Shown: piece by piece, positions 7,515-14,988 of the stretch
Layout of the letters: each line of letters opens with the position of its first letter
Numbering within the stretch: the stretch's first letter is position 1
Origin: Desulfosporosinus sp.
Lineage (GTDB): Bacteria; Bacillota; Desulfitobacteriia; Desulfitobacteriales; Desulfitobacteriaceae
DNA: 39,131 nucleotides
Assembly: GCA_003513495.1 (NCBI GenBank)
Contig: DOPM01000019.1
Coordinates: forward strand, 1-39,131
Reading direction: 5' to 3'
The notes under the pieces: generated by a model
The model's database searches: none
What the model was told of the DNA's origin: nothing
What the model saw: the letters and a program-made list of their open reading frames with translations, nothing else
Made by a program: the position numbers and the translations under genes

Positions 7515-9623
7515 ATGGATTTACGAACATTTTTACGCGATCCAATCTTTGTAGATGGGACGACAGGTCTAAATGAACTCTCCAAACGCCTAAATATAGA
7601 AGATCACCCTTTTGTTTTTACTGAGAAGGATGGAAATATATATCCGTTAAAAAGTTTTAATTTCCTCATCGAGAGGCAAGAACCCTACGAGAGAACCATC
7701 GAAAAATCCGTGAGTGAACCACCCCTTAAGATAATCTCCTATGCTGATTTAACAGTTCATGTCCTTGACGTACTCGCCGAATTAGTGACACTAGTCAGAT
7801 ATGAGGAAAGTTTAAAGTATATCTTAAGAGAAGATTTTTTATTGACAATGATGTCCACAGGTGCGAACAGTGAAATTGCCTGGTTACGCAGCCTCTTTGC
7901 GTCGATTCCCCGCGGTCTGATGGTGGTCGATATCAACTATGCAGTAGTGAATAGCAATGCAGAAGCACACCGCATGTTACGAATTTCGGAAGCTGATCTA
8001 TCCACTCTGCGTATGCAGGATATTCTCGGCTTGAACAACTTTCAATACGTGTACAACACCCAAACGTCTTTACTGAATCAATTTATTACGACTCCCTCAA
8101 GTCAAGCCGCAATATTAGTGGATTTTGTGCCGTTAGTGATGTACCAAGTGGTCACCGGATTTGCATTAGTTTTGCAGGATCTCCCCACAGTTGAAGGCAT
8201 AGCCATGGAATTGGATTCTGTAAAGCTGATCAATAACGACCTCGAGGCAATTCTATCAACCATCTACGACGAAATCATCGTCGTTGATGCCCGGGGCAAA
8301 CTCTTACGTGCCAGTGATCATTACATAACCTCCCAATGGAATCGCCCGCCTAACACCTTAATTGGGCATCAACTTTTAAAACTAAAAAAAGCGGATGAAT
8401 TACTCCATAAAGTAGTTCGAGAAGTACAAAAGAAAAAACGAAAAGTTTCTCTGATGCAAAACGATAGTGAATCTCACCGTCTGTCTGTAGGCAATCCAAT
8501 CTTTCACAAGTCCGGTGACATAGAGCGTATCGTAATTACTTCACGTGATCTTACGGAAGTATCCCGTCTCCAGACAGAACTGGAACAAACGCGCAAACAA
8601 AGCGAGAACTACCGTGAAGAATTAGAACGAATGCGTGAGCGTGTTACTCAAGCTCAAGGAATACTGCCGATTTATACCAGTCAACAAATGCATGAGGTGA
8701 TGCAAGAAGTCGAACGGGTGGCCCAATTCTCTGCTACGGTTTTATTAAGCGGTGAATCCGGGGTTGGCAAAGAAATTATTGCTAATGCCATCCACTCTCT
8801 GAGTGAGCGAAGAAAAGAACCACTTATTAAAATAAACTGTGCTGCTATTCCAGAATCTTTACTCGAAAGTGAATTGTTCGGTTACGAACGAGGTGCGTTT
8901 TCTGGCGCTAATCAACATGGTAAAACTGGCCTGATTATCAAAGCCCATAAAGGTTGCCTTTTCCTTGACGAAATTTCTGAGATGCCCCTTGTTATCCAGG
9001 GTAAACTATTACGGGCCATTCAGGAACGAGAGGTTTATCCCGTTGGAGCAACCCAACCCCTTAAATTTGATATTCAAATTATTGTATCCACTAACCGCCC
9101 TTTAGCTGAACTTGTAGCTCAAGGCAAATTCCGCGAGGATTTATTTTATCGGATTAATGTTTTCCCAATCGAAATTCCAGCTCTGCGCGAGCGCAAAGAG
9201 GATATTACCCTGTTGGCTAACTTTTTCTTACTACAATTTAATCAACTCTATCAATGCAATCTTCGCTTCTCGAGTTCAGCCTATGATTTATTGGAAGCTT
9301 ACCCCTTCCCGGGGAACGTACGGGAGCTACAGAATCTGATCCAACGAATTGCAATAAAAAACGATGGAGATGAGATTAGTGCGCTAAACGTTGAACGCGT
9401 CTTAATGAAACTCGACCCTATAGCGACCAGACAAACGGGACGATTTAATCAAATAATTCCCTTGGATCAAGCTTTTAGCCAGGTTGAAACAGAACTGATT
9501 ACCCTGGCTATGAAGCAGTACCATTCCACCACGAAAGCAGCTAAGGCACTTGGGGTTAGCCAATCTACTATTAGTCGTAAATATCGACAAATCGTTAATA
9601 AAACCGGAAAGCAACAACTATAA
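7515..9623 (+). CDS. Sigma-54-dependent enhancer-binding activator (putrescine module)
   Basis: A 702-residue transcription activator. The N-terminal 120 residues are unassigned, and two PAS-like segments follow (about 125-225 and 235-350, the second with IIVVDARGKLLRASDHY). A coiled linker (about 350-385) leads to the AAA+ domain with Walker A GESGVGKE near residue 413, the sigma-54 contact loop GAFSGA near 460, Walker B CLFLDEIS, and the REDLFYRINVFPIEIPALRER segment split over the sensor region. A Fis-type HTH ends the protein (TKAAKALGVSQSTISRKYR). AAGGAG precedes the ATG at 7515. It is divergent from puuP. The signal bound by the PAS region is probably an amine or its breakdown product. 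Odd point: GAFTGA is GAFSGA here, a mild change. Confidence 0.9.
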   Translation: MDLRTFLRDPIFVDGTTGLNELSKRLNIEDHPFVFTEKDGNIYPLKSFNFLIERQEPYERTIEKSVSEPPLKIISYADLTVHVLDVLAELVTLVRYEESLKYILREDFLLTMMSTGANSEIAWLRSLFASIPRGLMVVDINYAVVNSNAEAHRMLRISEADLSTLRMQDILGLNNFQYVYNTQTSLLNQFITTPSSQAAILVDFVPLVMYQVVTGFALVLQDLPTVEGIAMELDSVKLINNDLEAILSTIYDEIIVVDARGKLLRASDHYITSQWNRPPNTLIGHQLLKLKKADELLHKVVREVQKKKRKVSLMQNDSESHRLSVGNPIFHKSGDIERIVITSRDLTEVSRLQTELEQTRKQSENYREELERMRERVTQAQGILPIYTSQQMHEVMQEVERVAQFSATVLLSGESGVGKEIIANAIHSLSERRKEPLIKINCAAIPESLLESELFGYERGAFSGANQHGKTGLIIKAHKGCLFLDEISEMPLVIQGKLLRAIQEREVYPVGATQPLKFDIQIIVSTNRPLAELVAQGKFREDLFYRINVFPIEIPALRERKEDITLLANFFLLQFNQLYQCNLRFSSSAYDLLEAYPFPGNVRELQNLIQRIAIKNDGDEISALNVERVLMKLDPIATRQTGRFNQIIPLDQAFSQVETELITLAMKQYHSTTKAAKALGVSQSTISRKYRQIVNKTGKQQL

Positions 9624-9733
9624 AACGGGGGCTATCAAATTTAAAGTGGTCCCCATGTCAAGGACATTTTGAAAAAGGGGCATTATAAAATCAAGATATT
9701 TCATATACACTCCGGAAAGGAGGAGATATTGAC

Positions 9734-9781
9734 AAAAGCACTGGTTGTTGCATCCCTGCGGATACAATTTCCGGTGCTTTT
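9734..9781 (+). terminator. Hairpin after the activator gene
   Basis: AAAAGCACTGG pairs with CCGGTGCTTTT across a 26-base loop that itself has TTGT/ACAA pairing. It sits about 110 bases after the activator stop and ends in a T run (TTTTATT). It probably terminates the activator transcript. Confidence 0.5.
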
Positions 9782-9807
9782 ATTCAAAACTCATATCTTT
9801 ATATCTT

Positions 9808-10134
9808 ATGGAAAAGTTAATGAAATCATTAGATATCTTCAAGAAATATATGTGCAGTTCGCAAGTGCCTAACTATGTAAGGCGCTACTGTGATAACCTT
9901 GATGAATTCAAATGGCAGTGGTTTTATAACCAAATGATAGAACCGATGGAATTCGTGGCTGATACGGATTATCTGTTTTATGTTTTAAAATGGATTCTAA
10001 AGTACGATTTCGACGACCTTGGATATGCGGTCTATTTCCAGACCATCCTGAATCCTGAAATGTTGCCGGAACCACTCATCAAGGATGAATGGCGTACAAT
10101 CCTTGAGAATAAGATATCAGGAACGCTTTCATAA
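9808..10134 (+). CDS. Hypothetical 108-residue protein
   Basis: A reading frame rich in aromatic and acidic residues (WQWFYNQM, DTDYLFYVLKW, YDFDDLGYAVYF), predicted soluble. I do not recognise the family. The start at 9808 is chosen as the first ATG that leaves protein-like sequence; there is no strong ribosome binding site, and the ATG at 9820 is an alternative. It follows the hairpin at 9734-9781 and is followed by a candidate RNA gene. It may be a real small gene or the remains of a larger one. Confidence 0.5.
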   Translation: MEKLMKSLDIFKKYMCSSQVPNYVRRYCDNLDEFKWQWFYNQMIEPMEFVADTDYLFYVLKWILKYDFDDLGYAVYFQTILNPEMLPEPLIKDEWRTILENKISGTLS

Positions 10135-10213
10135 TGATATATCTGAAATGCACTAAGACAAGAATGACTCTTTAGGTAGTGTAAATTGTAACTTTGTTTG
10201 GTAATACTATAAA

Positions 10214-10378
10214 TGGCTCTTATCTGCCAGGGGGATAGGGCTCTGCTGGAGAGCAACCCGAGCACCTGACAGGGTTCTGCCAGGAGATGGTTGGGGGATT
10301 TTTATCCCCTACATTTCCGCTTATCTCCTGGGAGAACAAAAGCGATAAACTCACGGAGCTAAGCCCCGTTTTTCTTTT
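10214..10378 (+). ncRNA. Candidate structured RNA with intrinsic terminator, unknown class
   Basis: A promoter-like pair TTGTAA (10186) and TATAAA (10208), 16 bases apart, precedes about 165 bases with strong pairing and no reading frame. Hairpin 1 has GCTCT/AGAGC (10240-10254) inside GGG/CCC. A long helix GTTCTGCCAGGAGAT (10274-10288) pairs with ATCTCCTGGGAGAAC (10323-10337) and encloses GGGGAT/ATCCCC (10294-10309). A terminator hairpin ACGGAGC/GCCCCGT (10353-10369) is followed by TTTTTCTTTT. A second CTGCCAGG near 10224 could compete for the long-helix partner, as in a switching RNA. It matches no riboswitch or 6S consensus I can recall. Confidence 0.5.
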
Positions 10379-10442
10379 ATATAGCAAGTTCGAGCTTTAA
10401 TCAATTGGAAGATGGCATTGGGGTCATACTTTGATGGGATAG

Positions 10443-10755
10443 TCACCGGTGCTGATATATTCTGCATACTCCCAGACCGCGCATGGCTCCGGTGCTAGGC
10501 TTGTTTGTATAGACGCTTCTTCCCCGGAACCGAACGTTAGGCACTTTGTAGGGCAGATGTAACATAGAGGCGGTGTAGAACATCACTACAATACCCCAGC
10601 CAGCGTAAGCGCCTTTATCCAAGGTGTTATCAAAATCTACGGCTTGGAGATAACCATCCTTATCCAGGCCCATTTTAACCTTCATATGGCAGGGATGCCG
10701 ACCTTTATTGGTATAGAATACTTCTTGGCGAAAAACACCTCTATTCCCCAGCCTC
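10443..10755 (-). pseudogene. Internal fragment of xanthine dehydrogenase/aldehyde oxidase Mo subunit
   Basis: About 100 residues of the molybdenum-binding subunit are recognisable: REVFYTNKGRHP, KVKMGLDKDGYLQAVDFD, KGAYAGWG, LPYKVPNVRF, VYTNKPSTGAMRGLG. The intact subunit is over 700 residues. Both ends are missing: the 5' side meets the hairpin at 10768-10804 and the 3' side runs into unrelated sequence after the AMRG motif. It is a relic of a Mo-hydroxylase gene. Confidence 0.8.
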
Positions 10756-10767
10756 GGTAGATTGTTA

Positions 10768-10804
10768 AACCCCTTAGTGTAATAACGTAAAACACTAAGG
10801 GGTT
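10768..10804. terminator. Strong 13-bp hairpin
   Basis: AACCCCTTAGTGT pairs perfectly with ACACTAAGGGGTT around an 11-base loop. It lies just past the stop of the gene at 10811 on the minus strand and separates it from the dehydrogenase fragment. Confidence 0.75.
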
Positions 10805-10810
10805 AGTCTT

Positions 10811-11206
10811 TTAATTTATCAGTCTGTTTCCTAATGTATACAATTCTAAACAAGGTCCCATTTCTGTTTTATAACATTTCTCATTAATAAGCATAAATGT
10901 GCCTGCTGGCTCAACTTTAACTATACTTCCATCATTCATGGTCAGCCTGAATTGTACCAACTGTCTATTCCCTTCTTTGCCCCTATCATCCTCTTTATAA
11001 ATAACAACAGAATTTAAGGCATCTACGAGTACTTGAATTTGAAATTCATCCTCAATTTCTGCTGTTTTTCTAGGCGGATCGACAAATAGACTGACATCAA
11101 CAATGTCATTTCTAGTTAAATCTTTAAATGGCCATTTACCGATACCATTTCCAAATATCAGGTAAGCAAAGATCATTATCAAAAAAATAATTACTGTCTT
11201 TTTCAT
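10811..11206 (-). CDS. Hypothetical membrane-anchored/exported 131-residue protein
   Basis: The N-terminus (MKKTVIIFLIMIFAYLIFG) is a signal peptide or single membrane anchor. The remaining 110 residues are a hydrophilic beta-rich domain (VDVSLFVDPPRK, FRLTMNDGSIVKVEP, KCYKTE, CLELYTL). AGAGGAA lies 6 bases before the ATG. Two Cys near the C-terminus could form a disulfide outside the cell. I do not recognise the family with certainty; small extracytoplasmic domains of this type occur in many Gram-positive genomes without known function. Confidence 0.7.
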   Translation of the reverse strand: MKKTVIIFLIMIFAYLIFGNGIGKWPFKDLTRNDIVDVSLFVDPPRKTAEIEDEFQIQVLVDALNSVVIYKEDDRGKEGNRQLVQFRLTMNDGSIVKVEPAGTFMLINEKCYKTEMGPCLELYTLGNRLIN

Positions 11207-11434
11207 ACTATTCCTCTTTCTCTTTCAATAGATTCGATTATCACTTCCTATTGACTAAAAATTGTTAAGAAAGTATAGCCCTCAAAAGGCCTAATACTTG
11301 ATACTCCATACCGTACCGTTTACTTGAATTTCCCAGTTGTAATATATGTTCTACATTTTACATACATTTCCTTTTGAATAGAGCAATAATATTTCCAAAT
11401 ATATACCAAATCCCGGAACCTTCCCTTATCTAAA
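11207..11434. other. Intergenic, nothing recognised
   Basis: AT-rich sequence upstream of the exported protein gene. It presumably contains that gene's promoter. I see no further gene or clear structured element. Confidence 0.5.
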
Positions 11435-11480
11435 ATGCCAGTCCCAAAATCGAATACGCATTCGATTTTGGGACTGGCAT
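11435..11480 (-). terminator. Perfect 21-bp inverted repeat
   Basis: Arms of 21 bases starting ATGCCAGTCCCAAAATCG with a 4-base loop. On the minus strand the hairpin is followed by TTTTAG, so it can terminate the SRAP transcript. Only the right arm is present in the duplicated copy (16341 onward), so the duplication boundary falls inside this palindrome. Confidence 0.6.
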
Positions 11481-11577
11481 GGCGACAGCGCTGATTAATT
11501 GTCTTTACTGAAACCGTGGTATTATGTTGACACTCGCTCTTTCGAGTTTACGAATCTATAACCATTTTATCATGTCC

Positions 11578-12255
11578 TTAAAATAGGTTGCTAACCGGAA
11601 GAACACATTCAGGTACATCATTACGCGGAGAGTTTACCAGTGACGATACCTCGTATGCAATCATCCCTTCAGCTGGAAAAGGGGTAAGCAGGCCTTTGAC
11701 TTCACGGCTTGGGATATCCGCCCTCAGCCAAAGTGGCTCTGTGTCCTTTTGCAGTATCACAGGCATTCGGTTGTGTATTGGCTCCATCAATTCATTCGGC
11801 GTAGTTGTAATGACCGTACATGTGTTTATGGTTTGACCTGTAGGTGATAACCACGAGTCCCATAGACCAGCGAAAGCAAATGGTCCGCCATCTTTCAGCG
11901 TGATTCTGAAGGGTTTCTTGACATGACCTTCTTTTCTCCACTCGTAGAAACCGTCTGCCAAGACTAGACAACGCTTTAGCTCAAAAGACCTGCGAAAACT
12001 CGGCTTTTCCTCCAATGTCTCAGCACGAGCGTTAATCAATTTGTTTCCAAGGTGTTCATCTTTAGCCCAATAGGGTATTAGCCCCCACCGAAGCCCAAGT
12101 AGATGGTTGCCTCCATCTTTATGGATCACCACAGGAACTTGTTGAGATGGAGCAATATTATAGCGTGGCCCAAACTCAAATTCAAGCTGGACTGGACCAA
12201 AACGTTTTATAATGTCATTGGATTTAAATTTGGAGAAGGAATAGCGGCCACACAT
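11578..12255 (-). CDS. SRAP-domain (YedK/HMCES-like) abasic-site protein, copy A
   Basis: A 225-residue SRAP protein of full length. The invariant MCGRYS start gives Cys2 as the N-terminal nucleophile that forms a thiazolidine crosslink with abasic sites in single-stranded DNA. Other signatures are PRYNIAPSQQVPVV, LRWGLIPYWAKD, NARAETLEEKPSFR, RCLVLADGFYEW and the HNRMPVIL segment with the catalytic His. The family shields abasic sites from strand breakage at replication. It lies downstream of the ArsC-like gene, separated here by about 170 bases of extra sequence not found in copy B. Differences from copy B are scattered, mild substitutions, so both may be functional. Confidence 0.93.
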   Translation of the reverse strand: MCGRYSFSKFKSNDIIKRFGPVQLEFEFGPRYNIAPSQQVPVVIHKDGGNHLLGLRWGLIPYWAKDEHLGNKLINARAETLEEKPSFRRSFELKRCLVLADGFYEWRKEGHVKKPFRITLKDGGPFAFAGLWDSWLSPTGQTINTCTVITTTPNELMEPIHNRMPVILQKDTEPLWLRADIPSREVKGLLTPFPAEGMIAYEVSSLVNSPRNDVPECVLPVSNLF

Positions 12256-12429
12256 TTAACTTTCGCCCCTTTAAACACGTTTGATTTAGTATCTGGTCCA
12301 TACTATCTGGAATCCCTTAATACAATTATACATCAAAGCAAACCCAAGGTTGCCTTCGTTTCTACGTTTTGGCATTTATTCTGATCACTACTTCGAACAC
12401 TAAATGAGAGATGAAAAGGAATGAATTCA

Positions 12430-12756
12430 TCATTTTGCCTTGAAACCAATAACCAGCTCGTTATTCCCTGCAATCAAAGGTCTGATCATTGCTTTTGGAT
12501 TGATCGAAAGAAAGCTGGCAACTGCCAATTCGTTTGATTCCTCGAGTTCCTTCCCAAGATCCTTGTAGGTTTTGCTTTTCTTGTTAAGCAAACCCGAAAC
12601 GGAAATTCCCCCTAGTTTCGCTAATTCTACTAACTCATCAACTGAGAGAGGTTTTTTAACAATGTTACGGTACTCAAACTTAACATTTTCTTGCAGAAGA
12701 CCCGCTTCTGCTTTACGACAAGTCGTTCACTGAGGAAAACAATATAATGTAAGCAT
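12430..12756 (-). CDS. ArsC/Spx-family reductase with in-frame UGA (probable selenoprotein), copy A
   Basis: A 108-codon frame starting MLTLYCFPQ, then UGA at codon 10 (12727-12729), then TTCRKAEAGLL and continuing through IVKKPLSVDELVELAKLGG, LLNKKSKTYKDLG and MIRPLIAG to a UGA stop. In this thioredoxin-fold family the motif at this point is P-x-C-T-x-C, so the UGA replaces exactly the first, catalytic Cys. About 15 to 33 bases after the UGA is a hairpin, GCAGAAG/CTTCTGC with loop CGGGT, placed as a bacterial SECIS should be. AGGGGTG precedes the ATG. A nearly identical frame exists at 17166-17492. Likely a redox enzyme (arsenate reductase-like or Spx-like); substrate unknown. The alternative is an amber-like nonsense mutation inherited by both copies. 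Confidence 0.8.
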
Positions 12757-12876
12757 TCTTTCACCCCTACGTTCATCATGTCTATACATATTTGTTCCAG
12801 TTGTGGCTGGATCATCTTGGGCTTTGTGAATTCACTGTTTGTTTAAGCCACGGACAAGATATCTTGTAATCACCAA

Positions 12877-13052
12877 TTACGATTGTTTCATAAGTTATAA
12901 ATCATATATATTGTCAAGTTGTTTGTAAGTTTCAAAAATTACTCTATCGAATGCTCCTTTGTTGATATAAGCCTCATGGATTCCTCTAAGTCCTTGGCTA
13001 AGACATTCTTTAAAGACAATTCGTGACTGATTCTTATCCTATACCAAAAAGA
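12877..13052 (-). pseudogene. 3' remnant of Imm42-like gene (copy A)
   Basis: Encodes the last roughly 55 residues of the gene intact at 17615-18142 (the part reading KEGLSQGLRGIHEAYITKGAFDRVIFETYKQLDN in the intact copy, with small changes). Homology stops abruptly at 13052, the end of the duplication, so there is no start. Confidence 0.8.
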
Positions 13053-13062
13053 ACACATTTTA

Positions 13063-13330
13063 TCATAGCAATAAGTGAATCAAATTGCCTAACGCTTTTA
13101 TATCCTCTACAGAATTAATAAGAACCCTTGATTCTCCTACTCTTTTAGGAGCTGCTTCAATGATAAAACCTTTAGAATATCTCTCCAGAGTCACCCTTGT
13201 CATCTTTTTTGTTTTCAACAGCAACATTAGGCTCAACATTGGTAATAAATTCCTGACGATAAAGACCATCACTTACCCTATCTAACACAGCATTGGATAT
13301 TGATTGTTTAACGATAGGTCTGAACTTTTG
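13063..13330 (-). pseudogene. Frameshifted gene remnant, family not recognised
   Basis: Two overlapping minus-strand frames give protein-like sequence. The upstream part reads FRPIVKQSISNAVLDRVSDG and the downstream part reads LERYSKGFIIEAAPKRVGES and ends HLLL-stop. They join with a shift near 13190-13210. The 5' end runs into the REP-like repeats at 13331. I cannot name the family. Confidence 0.4.
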
Positions 13331-13420
13331 GGGGACACAAGGGGACGGTTCTTCCGGGGGGGACACAAGGGGACGCGGGGGGGACACAAGGGGGACACAA
13401 GGGGACGGTTCTTCCGTGTC
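13331..13420. repeat. Cluster of REP-like G-rich units
   Basis: The unit GGGGACACAAGGGGAC recurs at about 13331, 13361, 13381 and 13391, in part followed by GGTTCTTCC. It matches the terminal sequence of the RAYT-derived elements at 13401-13673 and 18921-19070. Looks like repeated insertion or expansion of REP-type ends. Confidence 0.75.
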
Positions 13421-13673
13421 AATGTCTAAGTCTTTCGACAATGTGGATTGGAAAGCCCGTGATCCTACATATTTGTCGCAGACTTAATCCACTTTTTTGT
13501 GGTATCAAGGTATCTCTGAAAATCATCTTCTTCGTGAAAAATATCCTGCTGGCCGATTCCCCATACTATAACATGGTAGATTCCTGTTTCACTCTTCTTT
13601 CTTGGCTTTCTGGGCATTCATTCATGCCCCTTCTCCCCAATGCATTTTAATTTGACACAAGAGAACCGTCCCC
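13401..13673. mobile_element. Deleted RAYT (IS200-like) element with REP-type inverted ends
   Basis: The left end GGGGACGGTTCTTCCGTGTC and right end GACACAAGAGAACCGTCCCC are imperfect inverted repeats, 273 bases apart. Inside is the 5' part of a TnpA_REP transposase on the minus strand. The element has cut into an IorB-like gene on its right side. Confidence 0.8.
13465..13617 (-). pseudogene. Truncated REP-associated tyrosine transposase (RAYT)
   Basis: Starts MPRKPRKKSETGIYHVIVWG, the characteristic N-terminus of the IS200-like Y1 transposases that handle REP sequences, and continues DIFHEEDDFQRYLDTTKKW before a stop at 50 codons. Full-length members exceed 200 residues and contain the catalytic HUH pair and Tyr, all missing here. 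The element is therefore non-autonomous and would need a transposase from elsewhere. Confidence 0.8.
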
Positions 13674-13679
13674 ATGTGA

Positions 13680-13936
13680 CCCCCGGAACGGAGGACTATC
13701 CCCAGGAGATTCTCGAGAGCCTAACCCAGGCGGTTGAGCGGACCATAGTTCTACAGGCTGTGAAACTCGCAGAGCAACTGGGCAATATCCGAACCCACAA
13801 TATTGTACTCCTAGGTGTGCTGGTCAAGGCTCTAGGCCTAGAACAGCTCGATTGGGTTCAAGTGATGAAGGACCTTATCCCGGAAAAGGTCCTTGAGGCC
13901 AATGTGAAGGCATTTAAGACCGGATTAGCCGTCTAA
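13680..13936 (+). pseudogene. 3' fragment of a 2-oxoacid:ferredoxin oxidoreductase gamma-type subunit (IorB-like)
   Basis: About 80 residues match the C-terminus of indolepyruvate/pyruvate ferredoxin oxidoreductase gamma subunits (EQLGNIRTHNIVLLGVLVKA, LDWVQVMKDLIPEKVLEANV, KAFKTG). The N-terminal two thirds are gone: the frame begins inside the REP-type element ending at 13673. A terminator follows at 13961-14010. It marks an ancestral 2-oxoacid oxidoreductase locus cut by the mobile element. Confidence 0.75.
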
Positions 13937-13960
13937 CATCCCGCTGTCCAGTCCAGGTTT

Positions 13961-14010
13961 AAAGGGAGTGTCGCAAACTACTTCATAAGTAGTTTTGCAA
14001 CACTCCCTTT
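13961..14010. terminator. Bidirectional terminator between IorB fragment and peroxiredoxin
   Basis: AAAGGGAGTGT pairs with ACACTCCCTTT, with further inner pairing (GCAAA/TTTGC, CTACTT/AAGTAG). It is flanked by A and T runs and sits between convergent genes. Confidence 0.8.
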
Positions 14011-14035
14011 ATCAATAAAGTTCAATTATCCCATT

Positions 14036-14533
14036 TTAATTCAGAGTTGCAAGTATTTGAAAAATCTCCTCATTATCTGGTTGGCTCTCGATTGGGTGAA
14101 CATCAATAAATTGTATCTTACCCTCTTTGTCGATGATGAATAAAGCCCTTTCTGCAATACCAGGAATAGGATCTCCCTCACGAAATACTCCATAATTCTT
14201 TGCTACTTCTCCATGGGGATAGAAATCTGAACATAATGGATAGCTTATGCCACCTATGGATTTCTGCCAGGCCTCATGGCTAGGGATACTGTCTACACTT
14301 ATACCCAAAACTTGGGTATTGAGCGCTTCGAAACGAGATAGTTCTTTCTCGTAGGAAGGCAATTGGGAACTTCAGACTGGAGTCCAATTAAGAGGATAGA
14401 AAGCTAAGAAAACATTTTTCTTTCCCTTGAAATCACTTAGAGAAATAGTGCGTTCTCCATGCGCTTTAAGTGTGAAGGAAGGGGCTACGTCTGTCACCTT
14501 TAAGGTTTTTGTTTCTGTCGCACCCTGTGGCAT
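14036..14533 (-). CDS. Peroxiredoxin with in-frame UGA at the peroxidatic position (probable selenoprotein)
   Basis: A 165-residue AhpC/TSA-type peroxiredoxin that reads through one UGA at codon 54 (14372-14374). Before it: VAPSFTLKAHGERTISLSDF and FYPLNWTPV; after it: SSQLPSYEKELSRF, LGISVDSIPSHEAW and ERALFIIDKEGKI. The family motif is T-P-V-C-S-x-Q, so the UGA replaces exactly the peroxidatic Cys. Sec-containing peroxiredoxins are known in anaerobic Firmicutes (PrxU of Eubacterium acidaminophilum). A weak hairpin ACGAGA/TCTCGT lies about 19 to 39 bases after the UGA, where a bacterial SECIS is expected. AAGGAGTG precedes the ATG at 14533. It would reduce peroxides with an external thiol donor. 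One other Cys remains (PLCSDF). Confidence 0.82.
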
Positions 14534-14846
14534 TATCCTTTTCACTCCTTATGTTTGTTTTGTAATATACTTAATTATTATTTGAAATTCGACTTTTCTT
14601 TATACATTTTTATCAGCGTTACTAAACTGTTTCTAAAACCAAAGGGGTGCTTCTTTCAACGAAAGGGCTCAAAATGAAAAAAGCACCGCTTCAAACGATG
14701 CTTTATCTACACTCATTTCGACGCTCATTAATTAAATTGGAAGATAAGTTTAAATGATCATACAAAAACATGTCTCCCCACTCTACCCCCTAAGTCCACG
14801 GAAACATATCCATTTCCACAGAAATCACAACATATAGTGTTCGAAC

Positions 14847-14874
14847 ACGAAGGGTTCGAGTCCCCTCGCCTCTA
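14847..14874 (+). other. tRNA 3'-end-like fragment (possible att scar)
   Basis: AGGGTTCGAGTCCC followed by CTCGCCTCTAC looks like a T arm and 3' acceptor strand. No matching 5' acceptor, D arm or anticodon arm is upstream. Integrating elements leave such 3' tRNA pieces at attachment sites, which would fit the scrambled surroundings. Confidence 0.4.
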
Positions 14875-14908
14875 CTGTCTAATGACTCAATCTTTGATAC
14901 AAATTAAC

Positions 14909-14988
14909 GATGCACCCACTCTTTTTTCAAAGGGGGTGCATTTGCTTTTAGGGGGGTGCAAAATTGAAAAAGGGGGTGCAATTTTTTT
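14909..14988 (+). repeat. Threefold GGGGGTGCA repeat with hairpin and T run
   Basis: GATGCACCC near 14909 can pair with GGGGGTGCAT near 14932. Two more GGGGGTGCA units follow at about 14952 and 14972, ending in ATTTTTTT. Could act as a terminator; origin unknown. Confidence 0.45.

Larger units (their letters stand above)
11452..13052. repeat. Segmental duplication, copy A (truncated)
   Basis: About 1.6 kb nearly identical, in the same orientation, to 16341-17790. It carries a SRAP gene, a UGA-containing ArsC-like gene and only the 3' end of an Imm42-like gene. Copy A has about 155 extra bases between the ArsC-like and SRAP genes (roughly 12272-12428). Copy B has the complete Imm42-like gene, so A is probably the derived copy. 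Confidence 0.9.

Noticed and set aside
9624..9700. Insertion-sequence end after the activator gene
   Set aside because: The stretch with AAAGTGGTCCCCATGTC looked like an IS terminus, but there is no transposase frame or paired end.
10443..10685. Small intact gene of 80 codons
   Set aside because: It is an internal piece of a large dehydrogenase subunit; the same frame runs upstream past the ATG with family sequence.
13331..13420. CRISPR-like repeats
   Set aside because: Repeats are short, irregularly spaced and G-rich, match the ends of the RAYT elements, and have no cas genes nearby.
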